Source: Alphaproteobacteria bacterium
Lineage (GTDB): Bacteria; Pseudomonadota; Alphaproteobacteria; Rhodobacterales; Rhodobacteraceae
Direction of reading: 5' to 3'
DNA length: 38,618 bases
NCBI GenBank assembly: GCA_030429105.1
Contig: JAUIDE010000036.1
Location: forward strand, 1-38,618
The position numbers and the translations under genes are program-made. Below are positions 17,797 through 26,035 of this stretch, one piece after another. The notes under the pieces were generated by a model. The model was not told the DNA's origin. It did no database searches and saw nothing but the letters and a program-made list of their open reading frames with translations. Position 1 is the first letter of the stretch. Each line of letters opens with the position of its first letter.

Positions 17797-18866
17797 CGGG
17801 CGAGGAGGGCGGCGGCGCTGCGGGCGATCTCCGCCTCCTCCTCGGCGGGGACGATCCAGGCGGAGACAGGGGAGCCTGCCGCGTGAAGCCGTGGGCCGCC
17901 GGCTTCGTTCGCCGCCTCGTCAGGCGCGAGGCCGGCCCAACCGAGCCCTTCCATGATCCGCGCGCGGACGGGGGCGGCGCGTTCCCCGATCCCGCCGGTG
18001 AAGGCGACGGCGTCGAGCCCGCCCATGGCGGCGATCATGGAGCCGGCGTGGCGGACGGCCCAGTAGCAGAAATGTTCGACCGCGAAGGCGGCTTCGGGCG
18101 AGGGGTCCGCCAGCAGCGCGCGCATGTCCCCCGTTCCGGCGAGGCCGCGGAGGCCGGCGCCGCCGTTGAGTAGCGCGCGGGCGGCGGGGACGCCGACGCG
18201 CTCCGCCAGCGTCAGCACCGCCTCGGGGTCGAGCGCGCCGGCGCGGCCGGCCATCGTCAGCCCGTCGAGCGGCGAATAGCCCATCGTGGTCGCGGCGGAG
18301 CGGCCTTCGAGGATGGCGCAGAGGCTCGCGCCTGCGCCGAGATGGCAGGCGAGGAGCCGGCGGGGGAGCGGCGCGCCGGAGAGGGCGGGCAGGGCGCGGA
18401 CGAGGCCGGAATAGGAAATCCCGTGGAAGCCGTAGCGGCGCAATCCCACCATCTCCGGCCTTTCGGGCAGGGCGTAGCGGCGGGCGACTTCGGGGTTTGT
18501 CGCGTGGAAGGCGGTGTCGAAGACAGCGACATGGCGGGCGCCGGGGAGGGCGGCGGCGGCCGCGTCCAGCGCGGCGAGGGCGGGCGGGTTGTGGAGCGGG
18601 GCGAGGGGGGCGGCTTCCTCGATCAGCGCGCGGGTCGCCGCGTCGATCTCCGCCGTTTCGGTGAGCGCGAGGCCGCCGTGGACGATCCGGTGGGCGACGG
18701 CGGAGACGGGGGCGCCGCCGAGGGCGGCGAGGGCCTCCGCCACCGCCTCGGCATGGCTGCGCCCCTCTCCGAGCCCGGCGGCCTGCCCGCCCGCGACGCG
18801 GCTGAGGGCGCCGTCGAAGGCGGCGAATTTCAGGGAGGAGGAGCCGGCGTTGAGGACGAGGATCAT
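17793..18866 (-). CDS. ackA: Acetate/propionate kinase
   Basis: Acetate kinase interconverts acetyl phosphate plus ADP with acetate plus ATP. The 357-residue product starts at the ATG at 18866 (MILVLNAGSSSLKFA), with a purine-rich ribosome-binding site about ten bases upstream; a longer frame to 18986 runs through intergenic hairpins and is rejected. Family motifs are LNAGSSSLKF, AHRIVHGG, DTAFHATNP, YGFHGISY, ACHLGAGASLCAI, TTMGYSPLDGLTMAGRAG and FTGGIGERA. It is about 40 residues shorter than E. coli AckA, with a trimmed central and C-terminal part. Downstream of Xsc it would convert acetyl phosphate to acetate with ATP gain, where many proteobacteria instead carry pta. Its stop overlaps the start of the TSUP gene. 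Confidence 0.9.
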   Translation of the reverse strand: MILVLNAGSSSLKFAAFDGALSRVAGGQAAGLGEGRSHAEAVAEALAALGGAPVSAVAHRIVHGGLALTETAEIDAATRALIEEAAPLAPLHNPPALAALDAAAAALPGARHVAVFDTAFHATNPEVARRYALPERPEMVGLRRYGFHGISYSGLVRALPALSGAPLPRRLLACHLGAGASLCAILEGRSAATTMGYSPLDGLTMAGRAGALDPEAVLTLAERVGVPAARALLNGGAGLRGLAGTGDMRALLADPSPEAAFAVEHFCYWAVRHAGSMIAAMGGLDAVAFTGGIGERAAPVRARIMEGLGWAGLAPDEAANEAGGPRLHAAGSPVSAWIVPAEEEAEIARSAAALLAR

Positions 18867-18888
18867 CGGCCGCGACCCTCCCTCCTCT

Positions 18889-18959
18889 CCTCCCTCCCAA
18901 GGGAGGGAGGAAGCGCTTGTGACGCCGGCATCGCCTCCCCTCTCCCGGCGGGAGAGGGG
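18889..18959. repeat. Two GC hairpins between xsc and ackA
   Basis: CCTCCCTCCC/GGGAGGGAGG (18889-18910) and CCCCTCTCCC/GGGAGAGGGG (18937-18959, loop GGC) lie in the 168 bp between the two genes. The first is followed by AAGCGC, as at 12674-12696. The region also contains the likely ackA ribosome-binding site. On the transcribed strand the hairpins could attenuate read-through or protect mRNA ends, but no T-tract is present. Confidence 0.5.
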
Positions 18960-19034
18960 ATGGGGGAGAGGGTTCGCGCCCTCCACACGCGGCTCATGGG
19001 CGGCGCGCGGGAGGGCGGCGCGCGCCCGCGGCCC

Positions 19035-20813
19035 TCACGCCCCGGCCTGCGGCCGCATGTCCGCCGGGTCGATGCCGGCCACGCTGACCGGCTTCTTCAT
19101 CGCGTCGCGGCGGAAGGGCTCGCCGAGTTCCTGGTTGAGAAGGACTTCGAGGAAGGTCGTCTTCCCTTCGTTCATCTGGGCGGCCACCGCCTTGTCGAGC
19201 GCCGCGCGGAGGTCGTCCATCGTCGAGACCTGGACGCCTTCGAGGCCGCAGGCCTTCGCGATGGCGGCGTAGCTCACGCGCTGGTCGAGTTCGGTTCCGA
19301 CGAAATTGTCCTCGAACCAGAGCGTCGTGTTCCGCTTCTCAGCGCCCCACTGGTAGTTGCGGAAGATGACCATGGTGATCGGGGGCCATTCGCCGCGGCC
19401 GATCGCCGTCATCTCGTTCATCGAGATGCCGAAGGCGCCGTCCCCCGCGAAGCCGACGACGGGAACGCCGGGCTTGCCGATCTTCGCGCCGACGATGGCG
19501 GGGAGGCCGTAGCCGCAGGGGCCGAAGAGGCCGGGGGCGAGGTATTTCCGCCCTTCCTCGAAGGTCGGGTAGGCGTTGCCGATGGCGCAGTTGTTGCCGA
19601 TGTCGGAGGAGATGATCGCCTCCTTCGGGAGCGCCGACTGGATCGCCCGCCAGGCCATGCGGGGGGACATCTTCTGCGGCTCGCGGTTGCGGGCCCGCTC
19701 GTTCCAGGTCGTGCCCGGGTCGTCATCCTCATGGTCCATCGAGGTGAGGGCCTGCGCCCAGGCGGATTTCGTCTGCGCGACGAGCGCGAGCCGGTCGGCG
19801 CGGCCCCGGTCGCCCGCGCCGGGGGCGAGGCGGGCGAGGAGGCCTTCGGCGACCTGCTTCGCGTCGCCGACGATGCCGACGGTGACGGGTTTCGTCAGCC
19901 CGATCCGGTCCGGATTGAGGTCCACCTGGATGATCTTCGCCGTCTTGGGCCAGTAGTCGATCCCGTAGCCGGGCAGGGTGGAGAAGGGGTTGAGCCGCGT
20001 GCCGAGGCAGAGGACGACATCGGCCTTCGCGATCAGCTCCATCGCGGCCTTCGAGCCGTTATAGCCGAGCGGGCCGGCGAAGAGCGGGTGGCTCCCCGGG
20101 AAGGCGTCGTTATGCTGGTAGCCGCAGCAGACCGGGGCGGAGAGCGCCTCGGCCAGCGCCGCGGAGGCGGGGATCGCGCCGGCCAGCACCACGCCGGCGC
20201 CGTTCAGGATCACCGGGAAGGCGGCTTCGGAGAGCATCCGCGCCGCCTCGTCCAGCGCCGCGGCGCCGCCCGAGGGCCGCTCGAACTCCACGATGGCGGG
20301 AAGCTCGATGTCGATCACCTGCGTCCAGTAATCCCGCGGCACGTTGATCTGGGCGGGGGCGGAGGCGCGCTTCGCCTTCAGGATCACGCGGTTGAGGACC
20401 TCGGCGATGCGCGACGGGTCCCGCACCTCCTCCTGATAGGCCACCATGTCCTCGAACAGTTTCATCTGCTCGACTTCCTGGAAGCCGCCCTGACCGATGG
20501 TCTTGTTCGCGGCCTGCGGCGTGACGAGGAGGAGGGGCGTGTGGTTCCAGTAGGCGGTCTTCACCGCGGTCACGAAATTGGTGATGCCGGGGCCGTTTTG
20601 CGCGACCATCATGGAGATTTTGCCGGTGGCGCGGCTGTATCCATCCGCCATGTAGCCGGCGTTGCATTCATGCGCGCAGTCCCAGAAGCGGATGCCGGCC
20701 TTCGGGAAGAGGTCGGAGATCGGCATCATGGCGGAGCCGATGATCCCGAAGGCTTCGGATATCCCGTGCCGCTGCAGCACCTTCACGAAGGCTTCCTCGG
20801 TCGTCATGCGCAT
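19035..20813 (-). CDS. xsc: Sulfoacetaldehyde acetyltransferase
   Basis: Xsc is a thiamine-diphosphate enzyme that converts sulfoacetaldehyde and phosphate to acetyl phosphate and sulfite, the desulfonation step for taurine, isethionate and related C2 sulfonates. The 592-residue product matches the family over its length: EAFGIIGSAMMPISDLFP, the catalytic glutamate in AHECNAGYMADGYSRATGK, GGFQEVEQMKLFEDMV, PAQINVPRDYW, and the TPP/Mg motif GFAGDGAFGISMNEM with the following N in IFRNYQWG. The ATG at 20813 has GGGAGGAA seven bases upstream. No tpa, tauXY, isethionate or sulfolactate gene lies in the window, so the source of sulfoacetaldehyde is not shown. AckA, TSUP and SoeA downstream fit the two products. 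Confidence 0.95.
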   Translation of the reverse strand: MRMTTEEAFVKVLQRHGISEAFGIIGSAMMPISDLFPKAGIRFWDCAHECNAGYMADGYSRATGKISMMVAQNGPGITNFVTAVKTAYWNHTPLLLVTPQAANKTIGQGGFQEVEQMKLFEDMVAYQEEVRDPSRIAEVLNRVILKAKRASAPAQINVPRDYWTQVIDIELPAIVEFERPSGGAAALDEAARMLSEAAFPVILNGAGVVLAGAIPASAALAEALSAPVCCGYQHNDAFPGSHPLFAGPLGYNGSKAAMELIAKADVVLCLGTRLNPFSTLPGYGIDYWPKTAKIIQVDLNPDRIGLTKPVTVGIVGDAKQVAEGLLARLAPGAGDRGRADRLALVAQTKSAWAQALTSMDHEDDDPGTTWNERARNREPQKMSPRMAWRAIQSALPKEAIISSDIGNNCAIGNAYPTFEEGRKYLAPGLFGPCGYGLPAIVGAKIGKPGVPVVGFAGDGAFGISMNEMTAIGRGEWPPITMVIFRNYQWGAEKRNTTLWFEDNFVGTELDQRVSYAAIAKACGLEGVQVSTMDDLRAALDKAVAAQMNEGKTTFLEVLLNQELGEPFRRDAMKKPVSVAGIDPADMRPQAGA

Positions 20814-20902
20814 GGTCGTTCCTCCCGGTTTGGGGCTTCAATGCCCCTTCGCCGGCCCGAGGGGTTAGAGCCAGATCGGCGCAATTCCATGTGACACGGG
20901 GC

Positions 20903-21808
20903 TCAGCCCCGGCGGCGGAAGACCATCGCGATGGCCGCCATCGGGAGCTGGTAGAGCGCGACATAGAGGGTGAAGAGCGGGTCCGGCGGCAGGGCGGCGA
21001 GGTAGATGGCGACGGAGCGCGTGCCCCAGACGGCGCCGAGCGCGCCGCCCGCCTCCCGCGATTTCGCGAGGCGAAGCCCGAGCGCGATGGCGCCGAGGAC
21101 GAGGAGCGCGGAGAGGGCGAGGAAGGCGAGGGAGAGGCCGGGGAGGGCGGCGATGCTCGGCCCCACGCCGTCGAACAGCGGCATGATGAAGAGGAGGAAG
21201 CCGAGCGCGGCCAGACCGTCCAGCTGCGGCGCGTTCGCGGCGATGCGGGCGGGCCCCATGATCCGGCGGAGGATCATCGCGGCCGCGAAGCCGCCGAAGA
21301 TCATCGCCGCCATGCGGAGGCCGAGCGCGAGCGGGTCGAGCGCCAGCGCGTCCCCCAGGAGGAGGCCGGCGAGGGCCGGGCCGGTCACGGGCATGACGAG
21401 GGAGGAGAGGACGGTCAGCTCCAGCGCGCGGCGCCCGTCGAAGCCGACGATGAGGCACATCGCGGCGGAGGAGGCGATGGGCGGGGCGGCGAGCGTGTAG
21501 AGGAGGGCCGTCTCGAATGCCGGGCCGAGGCCGAGCGCCCGGGCCGCGAAGAAGGCGAGGACGGGGGAGAGGACGAGCATGGCGAGGACGAGCGCCATCA
21601 GCCGCGCGAGATGCGCGGGCCGCGCGAAGCCGCGGAGCACCGCCACCGGGTCGATCCGCAGCATGGCGAGGGCGTAGACCATGGCGACGAAGAAGGGCAG
21701 GGCGGGGCGGAGGAAGGACGCGGCGCCGGGCAGGGCGAGGCCGGCGAAGGCGCCGATCAGGAGGATCCACCGCGCCCTCGCGCCGACCCAGCCGAGCGCG
21801 GCGGTCAC
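20903..21808 (-). CDS. BASS/SBF-like membrane transporter
   Basis: The 301-residue product has around nine hydrophobic segments and resembles the bile acid:sodium symporter-like superfamily: ALPFFVAMVYALAMLRIDP, then LYTLAAPPIASSAAMCLIVGF, LSSLVMPVTGPALAGLLLG and a C-terminal WGTRSVAIYLAALPPDPLFTLYVALYQLPM. The substrate is unknown. The start is a GTG at 21808 that overlaps the upstream TSUP stop by four bases. The gene is third in a tightly coupled set TSUP-TSUP-BASS, and its stop lies 89 bp before xsc on the same strand, so a role in moving a sulfonate, an organic acid or sulfite is plausible but unproven. The superfamily assignment is moderate. Confidence 0.7.
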   Translation of the reverse strand: MTAALGWVGARARWILLIGAFAGLALPGAASFLRPALPFFVAMVYALAMLRIDPVAVLRGFARPAHLARLMALVLAMLVLSPVLAFFAARALGLGPAFETALLYTLAAPPIASSAAMCLIVGFDGRRALELTVLSSLVMPVTGPALAGLLLGDALALDPLALGLRMAAMIFGGFAAAMILRRIMGPARIAANAPQLDGLAALGFLLFIMPLFDGVGPSIAALPGLSLAFLALSALLVLGAIALGLRLAKSREAGGALGAVWGTRSVAIYLAALPPDPLFTLYVALYQLPMAAIAMVFRRRG

Positions 21809-22539
21809 AGGAGGCTCTTTCCGATGAGGAGGAGGGCGCCCAGCGTCGCGAGGCCGAGCGCGGCGGGCTTGAGCGGCAGCGCCTCCGTCCGCCGGGCGAG
21901 GGGGCCGGAGAGGCGGAAGCCGATCAGGACGAAGGGCGAGAGGAGAAGCGCGAGCAGGAGATGCTCCCGCGTCACGAGCCCGGCGACGGCCAGGCCGCCG
22001 ACGGAGAAGAGGACGCCGAGGAGGAAATAGGCGTTCAGCGTCCCCCGCGCGGCCTTCGCCGCCTCGTTCTGGTAGATCAGCCCCATCGGCGCGGCGCCGA
22101 CCGAGGTGAGCGTGCCCATGAAGCCGGAGAGGAACCCGGCGCCGAGGAGCGTTCCGCGCGTCTTCCTCAGGGTCAGCCCGGCGAGGGAGAGGCCGACGCC
22201 GAGGAGGATCATCGCGGCGACCGAAGGCCCGAGGAGCGGCGAGCCGGCGACGGCGCCGACGACCGCGATTGCGGGGAGCGTGCCGGCGAGCCGCCCGGCG
22301 GCGGCCCAGCCGATCTCCGCCGGGCGCACGCCCCGGAAGTCGAACCCCGCGCCGAGGGCGGTGACGATCACGCCGAGGAGAAGGACGGTCGCCGGCACAT
22401 GGGCGGGCGCGATGAGCGCGGCGAAGGGCGCGACGACGGTGCCGAAACCCTGCCCGCCGAGCCGGTGCAGCGCGGCGGCGAGGATCACGAGCGCGGCGAG
22501 GCCGGCGAGGGCGGGGGGCGCGACGCCGAGGACAGTCAT
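21805..22539 (-). CDS. TSUP/TauE-SafE family transporter, second of tandem pair
   Basis: The 244-residue membrane protein starts at the ATG at 22539 (MTVLGVAPPALAGLAAL), which overlaps the upstream stop as TGATG; the longer frame to 22752 is a shadow of the neighbouring gene. Around eight membrane segments are predicted. HRLGGQGFGTVVAPFAALIAPAHVP and GFLSGFMGTLTSVGAAPMGLIYQNE are the two inverted-repeat signature loops. It is clearly paralogous to the upstream gene (22539-23270), which has QRVSGQAYGMIAAPVVALVAPEHLP and GIMGTITAIGAPPMALLYAHE at the same places. Substrate unknown; sulfite or a sulfonate is suggested by xsc downstream. The pair may act as a hetero-oligomer, which is speculation. 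Confidence 0.85.
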   Translation of the reverse strand: MTVLGVAPPALAGLAALVILAAALHRLGGQGFGTVVAPFAALIAPAHVPATVLLLGVIVTALGAGFDFRGVRPAEIGWAAAGRLAGTLPAIAVVGAVAGSPLLGPSVAAMILLGVGLSLAGLTLRKTRGTLLGAGFLSGFMGTLTSVGAAPMGLIYQNEAAKAARGTLNAYFLLGVLFSVGGLAVAGLVTREHLLLALLLSPFVLIGFRLSGPLARRTEALPLKPAALGLATLGALLLIGKSLL

Positions 22540-23270
22540 CAGAGCGACCGGGCGAGGATCGCCAGCGCCGCGAGGCTGGCGAGGCCGAGCGCGAGCGGGC
22601 GGACGGGCCGCCCCTCCAGCGCCCGCGCCGCGGGGCGGGATGCGAGGAGGGCGAGGAGCGCGACGGGGAGGAGCGCGGCGACGAGGATCAGGTCCGGCGC
22701 GCGGACGAGCCCGGCGAGGGCGAGCGCGCCGATGGACCAGATCATCCCCCACATGAAGAAGAGGTTCTGCATCGCGCGGCTCCGCTTCGCCTCCTCATGC
22801 GCGTAGAGGAGCGCCATCGGCGGGGCGCCGATGGCGGTGATCGTCCCCATGATCCCCGCCGCGAGGCCGGCGCCCGCGAGCGTGACGGGGCGGATCGGGA
22901 GGCGGAGGCCGGAGAGGGAGAGCGCGACGGCGAGGAGGACGAGGAGGGCGACCGCGACGCCGAATCCGCCCCGGTCGGTCAGGACCGCGGCGATCCCGGC
23001 CCCGGCAAAGGCGCCTGCGGCGCGGCCCGCGAAGCCCGGCCCCGCCTCCCGCCAGTTCACGGCGGAAAGGTCCATCGAGATCGCGCCGGCGCCGACGACC
23101 ACGCCGAGGAGGATAACGGCGGCCGGCAGATGCTCCGGCGCGACGAGGGCGACGACGGGCGCGGCGATCATGCCGTAGGCCTGGCCCGAGACGCGCTGAA
23201 CGATCACCCCGGCGAAGATGGCGGCGGCGACGGCGAGGAAGGCGAGGGGCGGAAGGCCGGCGAGAAGCAT
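22539..23270 (-). CDS. TSUP/TauE-SafE family transporter, first of tandem pair
   Basis: The product is 243 residues from the ATG at 23270 (MLLAGLPPLAFLAVAAA). A TTG at 23306 would add 12 polar, proline-rich residues and is less likely. Predicted topology is about eight membrane helices with the family loops QRVSGQAYGMIAAPVVALVAP and AAGIMGTITAIGAPPMALLYAHEEA. It is first in a minus-strand series whose genes overlap by one to four bases through to 20903, and whose direction continues through xsc, ackA and soeA. It is divergent from phaC with 138 bp between them, where the promoter for the transporter set should lie; no clear -35/-10 pair stands out there. Confidence 0.83.
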   Translation of the reverse strand: MLLAGLPPLAFLAVAAAIFAGVIVQRVSGQAYGMIAAPVVALVAPEHLPAAVILLGVVVGAGAISMDLSAVNWREAGPGFAGRAAGAFAGAGIAAVLTDRGGFGVAVALLVLLAVALSLSGLRLPIRPVTLAGAGLAAGIMGTITAIGAPPMALLYAHEEAKRSRAMQNLFFMWGMIWSIGALALAGLVRAPDLILVAALLPVALLALLASRPAARALEGRPVRPLALGLASLAALAILARSL

Positions 23271-23408
23271 GGGCGGGATAGGAGGCCGGCGCCCGCGCCC
23301 CGTCAACCCGCCGCCACGTCATGGCCGGGCGCCGCTTTACGGGCGCCGCGGCGGCGGCGCATAATGGCGCGAAGCCGGGCGGGACCCGGCGCGACAGGGG
23401 AGGCGACG

Positions 23409-25106
23409 ATGGCGAAATCCGAGGGCGAGGGGAACGACCTTGCGCGGAGCGCGGCGGAGACGACGCTGGCGCTCAACCCCATCGTGGGATTGCGGGGGGA
23501 GGACCTCGCCGCGGCGGGGTTCAACCTGATGCGCTCGATGGCGGGGCGGCCCGACCTTCTGGCGAAGCAGTGGATGGGCTTCGCCTCCGCCTTCGCGGAC
23601 ATCGTGCTGCAGCGTTCCGAGCTGGCGCCCGACCCGAAGGACCGCCGCTTCGCGGACCCGGGCTGGGGCGAGAACATTGCGGCCAAGGGCGCGATGCAGG
23701 CCTGGCACGCCTGGGCCAAGGCGGTGAACGAGACGGTCGAGCAGCTCGACCTGCCGGATCGGGACGCGGCGCGGGCGCGGCTCGTCTCCTCCATCTTCGT
23801 CGATGCGATGGCTCCCTCCAACAACCCGATGCTGAACCCCGCCGCGCTCCGCAAGCTCTATGAGACGAAGGGGGCGAGCGCGCTTTCCGGCCTTCAGAAC
23901 CTTGTCGAGGACGTGGTGAAGAACGGCGGGCTGCCGGCCTCGGTGGACCGCTCAAAGTTCGCGGTGGGCGGGAACCTCGCCACCACGCCGGGCGCGGTGG
24001 TGTTCCGGAACGAGGTGATCGAGCTCATCCACTACACGGCGACGACGCCGGAGGTGCGGCGGACGCCGCTCGTGATCGTGCCGCCGCAGATCAACAAGTA
24101 TTACGCGGTGGACCTTGCGCCCTCGAAGTCGATGGTCCGGTTCCTGCTTTCGCAGGGCTTCCAGCCCTTCTGCATAAGCTGGCGGAACCCGACGGCGAAG
24201 CAGCGGGACTGGACGCTTCAGACCTATGTCGAGGCGCTCGACGAGGCGGTGGAGGCGTCGCGGGAGATCACGGGGGCCGACGCAGTCAACATGATGGGCT
24301 CCTGCTCCGGCGGGATCACGCTTTCCTCCTATGCCGGGTGGCTCGCCGCGAAGGGGGAGGGGGAGAAGATCGGCGCGCTTATCCTCGCCGTCTGCGTGCT
24401 CGACACGGAGGCGCAGACCGAGAGCGACATGGCGGCGCTGGTGACGCCGGAGACGGTGATCGCGGCGAAGCGCATGTCCGAGATGCGCGGGGTGCTGGAC
24501 GGGCAGGAACTCGCCAAGATGTTCGCCTGGATGCGGCCGAACGACCTGATCTGGAACTACTGGGTCAACAATTACCTCCTCGGCGAGGCGCCGCCGGCCT
24601 TCGACGTGCTGTTCTGGAACGCGGACACGACGCGGCTGCCGGCGGGGCTGCATCATGATTTCCTCGACCTCATCTTCACCAACCCGTTCGTGAACCCCGG
24701 CGCGATGTCGATCGGCGGGCACGCCATCGACATGACGAAGGTGCGGCGCGAGACCTATGTGATCGCCGGGACGACGGACCACATCACGCCGTGGAAGGCC
24801 GTCTATGGCACGGCGCGGCTCTTCGGGCCGGAGACGACCTTCATCCTCTCGAATTCCGGGCATCTCCAGAGCCTCCTCAACCCGCCGGGCAACCCCAAGG
24901 CCTGGTATGTGAAGGGCAAGGCGGGGGCGGCGGACCCGGAGGCCTGGCTCGAGACGGGCGAGAAGAAGGCCGGGAGCTGGTGGGAGGACTGGGCGGCGTT
25001 CCTCGGGGAGCGTTCGGGCGAGACGATCCCGGCGCCGAAGGCGCAGGGCAGCAAGGCGCATCCCGTCATCGGGCCGGCGCCGGGGACCTACGTTTTCGAG
25101 CCCTGA
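23409..25106 (+). CDS. phaC: Polyhydroxyalkanoate synthase, class II-like
   Basis: PHA synthase polymerises (R)-3-hydroxyacyl-CoA into storage polyester on granules. The product is 565 residues from the ATG at 23409, preceded by a strong GGGGAGG site; the longer frame from 22797 overlaps the divergent gene and is rejected. It resembles pseudomonad class II (medium-chain) enzymes along its length: NPIVGLRGEDL near the start, DRRFADPGW, PPQINKYYAVDL, ISWRNPT, KMFAWMRPNDLIWNYWVNNYLLG and NPPGNPKAWY. The lipase-like box is G-S-C299-S-G-G, with D457 (AGTTDHITPW) and H485 (NSGHLQSLLNPP) completing the triad. Class I PhaC is the usual type in this bacterial group. It is followed by PhaZ, as in Pseudomonas phaC1-phaZ. 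Confidence 0.93.
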   Translation: MAKSEGEGNDLARSAAETTLALNPIVGLRGEDLAAAGFNLMRSMAGRPDLLAKQWMGFASAFADIVLQRSELAPDPKDRRFADPGWGENIAAKGAMQAWHAWAKAVNETVEQLDLPDRDAARARLVSSIFVDAMAPSNNPMLNPAALRKLYETKGASALSGLQNLVEDVVKNGGLPASVDRSKFAVGGNLATTPGAVVFRNEVIELIHYTATTPEVRRTPLVIVPPQINKYYAVDLAPSKSMVRFLLSQGFQPFCISWRNPTAKQRDWTLQTYVEALDEAVEASREITGADAVNMMGSCSGGITLSSYAGWLAAKGEGEKIGALILAVCVLDTEAQTESDMAALVTPETVIAAKRMSEMRGVLDGQELAKMFAWMRPNDLIWNYWVNNYLLGEAPPAFDVLFWNADTTRLPAGLHHDFLDLIFTNPFVNPGAMSIGGHAIDMTKVRRETYVIAGTTDHITPWKAVYGTARLFGPETTFILSNSGHLQSLLNPPGNPKAWYVKGKAGAADPEAWLETGEKKAGSWWEDWAAFLGERSGETIPAPKAQGSKAHPVIGPAPGTYVFEP

Positions 25107-25183
25107 CACCCCCCTGACGCCACGTTCCGCTTGCGCGCGGGCTCGCCGAGGGGCGGAATGCGGGAAAAATGCGGGAGGCGCGC

Positions 25184-26035
25184 ATGGCGGCGGCTGAGGA
25201 TCGGGCGGAGGCGCCCGGCATCGTGATCGACGAGATGGAGGTGGACGGCCAGCGCCTCCGCTACGCCGTGAAGGACGGGCCGGCGGACCGGCCGCCGCTC
25301 CTGATGTTCAACGGGATCGGCGCCAATCTCGAACTCGGCTTTCCGTTCCTGAATGCGCTCGGCGAGACGCGGGCGATCATCTTCGACGTGCCGGGCGTCG
25401 GCGGCTCGCCGCTGCCGCGGCTGCCCTACCGCCCGCGGACGCTGGCGCGCTGGGCGAAGGGGCTTTGCGAGCGGCTCGGGCATCAGGTGGTGGATGTTTC
25501 CGGCGTCTCCTGGGGCGGGGGGATGGCGCAGCAATTCGCGTTTCAGTATCCGCGCGCCTGCCGCCGGCTGGTGCTCGCCGCGACGGCGCCGGGCTGGACG
25601 ATGGTGCCGGGCAAGCCCGACGTGCTTTCCAAGATGGCGTCGATCCGCCGCTATACGGATCGCGGCTACATGCGGAGCATCGCGGCGGAGATCTATGGCG
25701 GGGACTTCCGCGCCGACCCGACGCATATCGAACGCCATGCGGCGGGGATGCGGCCGCAATCGCAGAAGGGCTATCTGATGCAGCTCGCCGCGATGGCGGG
25801 CTGGACCTCGCTGCCCTGGCTCTGGTCGCTCCGCCAGCCGACGCTGGTGATGGCGGGGACGGACGACCCGCTGGTGCCGGTCGCCAATGCGCGGCTGCTC
25901 CACCGGATGATCCCAAAGGCGCGGCTGCATCTGGTCGATAACGGCCATCTCTTCCTCGTCACCCGCGCGGAGGAAAGCGCGGCGACAGTGGAGGCGTTTC
26001 TCAAGGCCGCGGACCCGATGGAGGCAGGCGCATGA
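25184..26035 (+). CDS. phaZ: Intracellular mcl-PHA depolymerase
   Basis: The 283-residue alpha/beta hydrolase matches PhaZ of Pseudomonas medium-chain PHA clusters, which releases 3-hydroxy acids from granules. Motifs are LLMFNGIGANLELGFPF, FDVPGVGGSPLP, the nucleophile elbow GVSWGGGMAQQFA, LAATAPGWTMVPGKP, EIYGGDFRADP, the acid in AGTDDPLVPVANARLL and the histidine in NGHLFLVTRAEE. The ATG at 25184 is chosen over 25169 because GGGAGG lies about five bases before it. It sits 77 bp after phaC, and its TGA overlaps the next start (ATGA), so at least the last two genes are coupled. Conservation with class II PhaZ supports the class II call for the synthase. Confidence 0.92.
   Translation: MAAAEDRAEAPGIVIDEMEVDGQRLRYAVKDGPADRPPLLMFNGIGANLELGFPFLNALGETRAIIFDVPGVGGSPLPRLPYRPRTLARWAKGLCERLGHQVVDVSGVSWGGGMAQQFAFQYPRACRRLVLAATAPGWTMVPGKPDVLSKMASIRRYTDRGYMRSIAAEIYGGDFRADPTHIERHAAGMRPQSQKGYLMQLAAMAGWTSLPWLWSLRQPTLVMAGTDDPLVPVANARLLHRMIPKARLHLVDNGHLFLVTRAEESAATVEAFLKAADPMEAGA

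Noticed and set aside
18342..20894. An 850-residue plus-strand frame across ackA and xsc
   Set aside because: It is antisense to two well-supported enzymes and is histidine/arginine/glycine/aspartate-rich, as expected for the reverse strand of GC-rich coding DNA.
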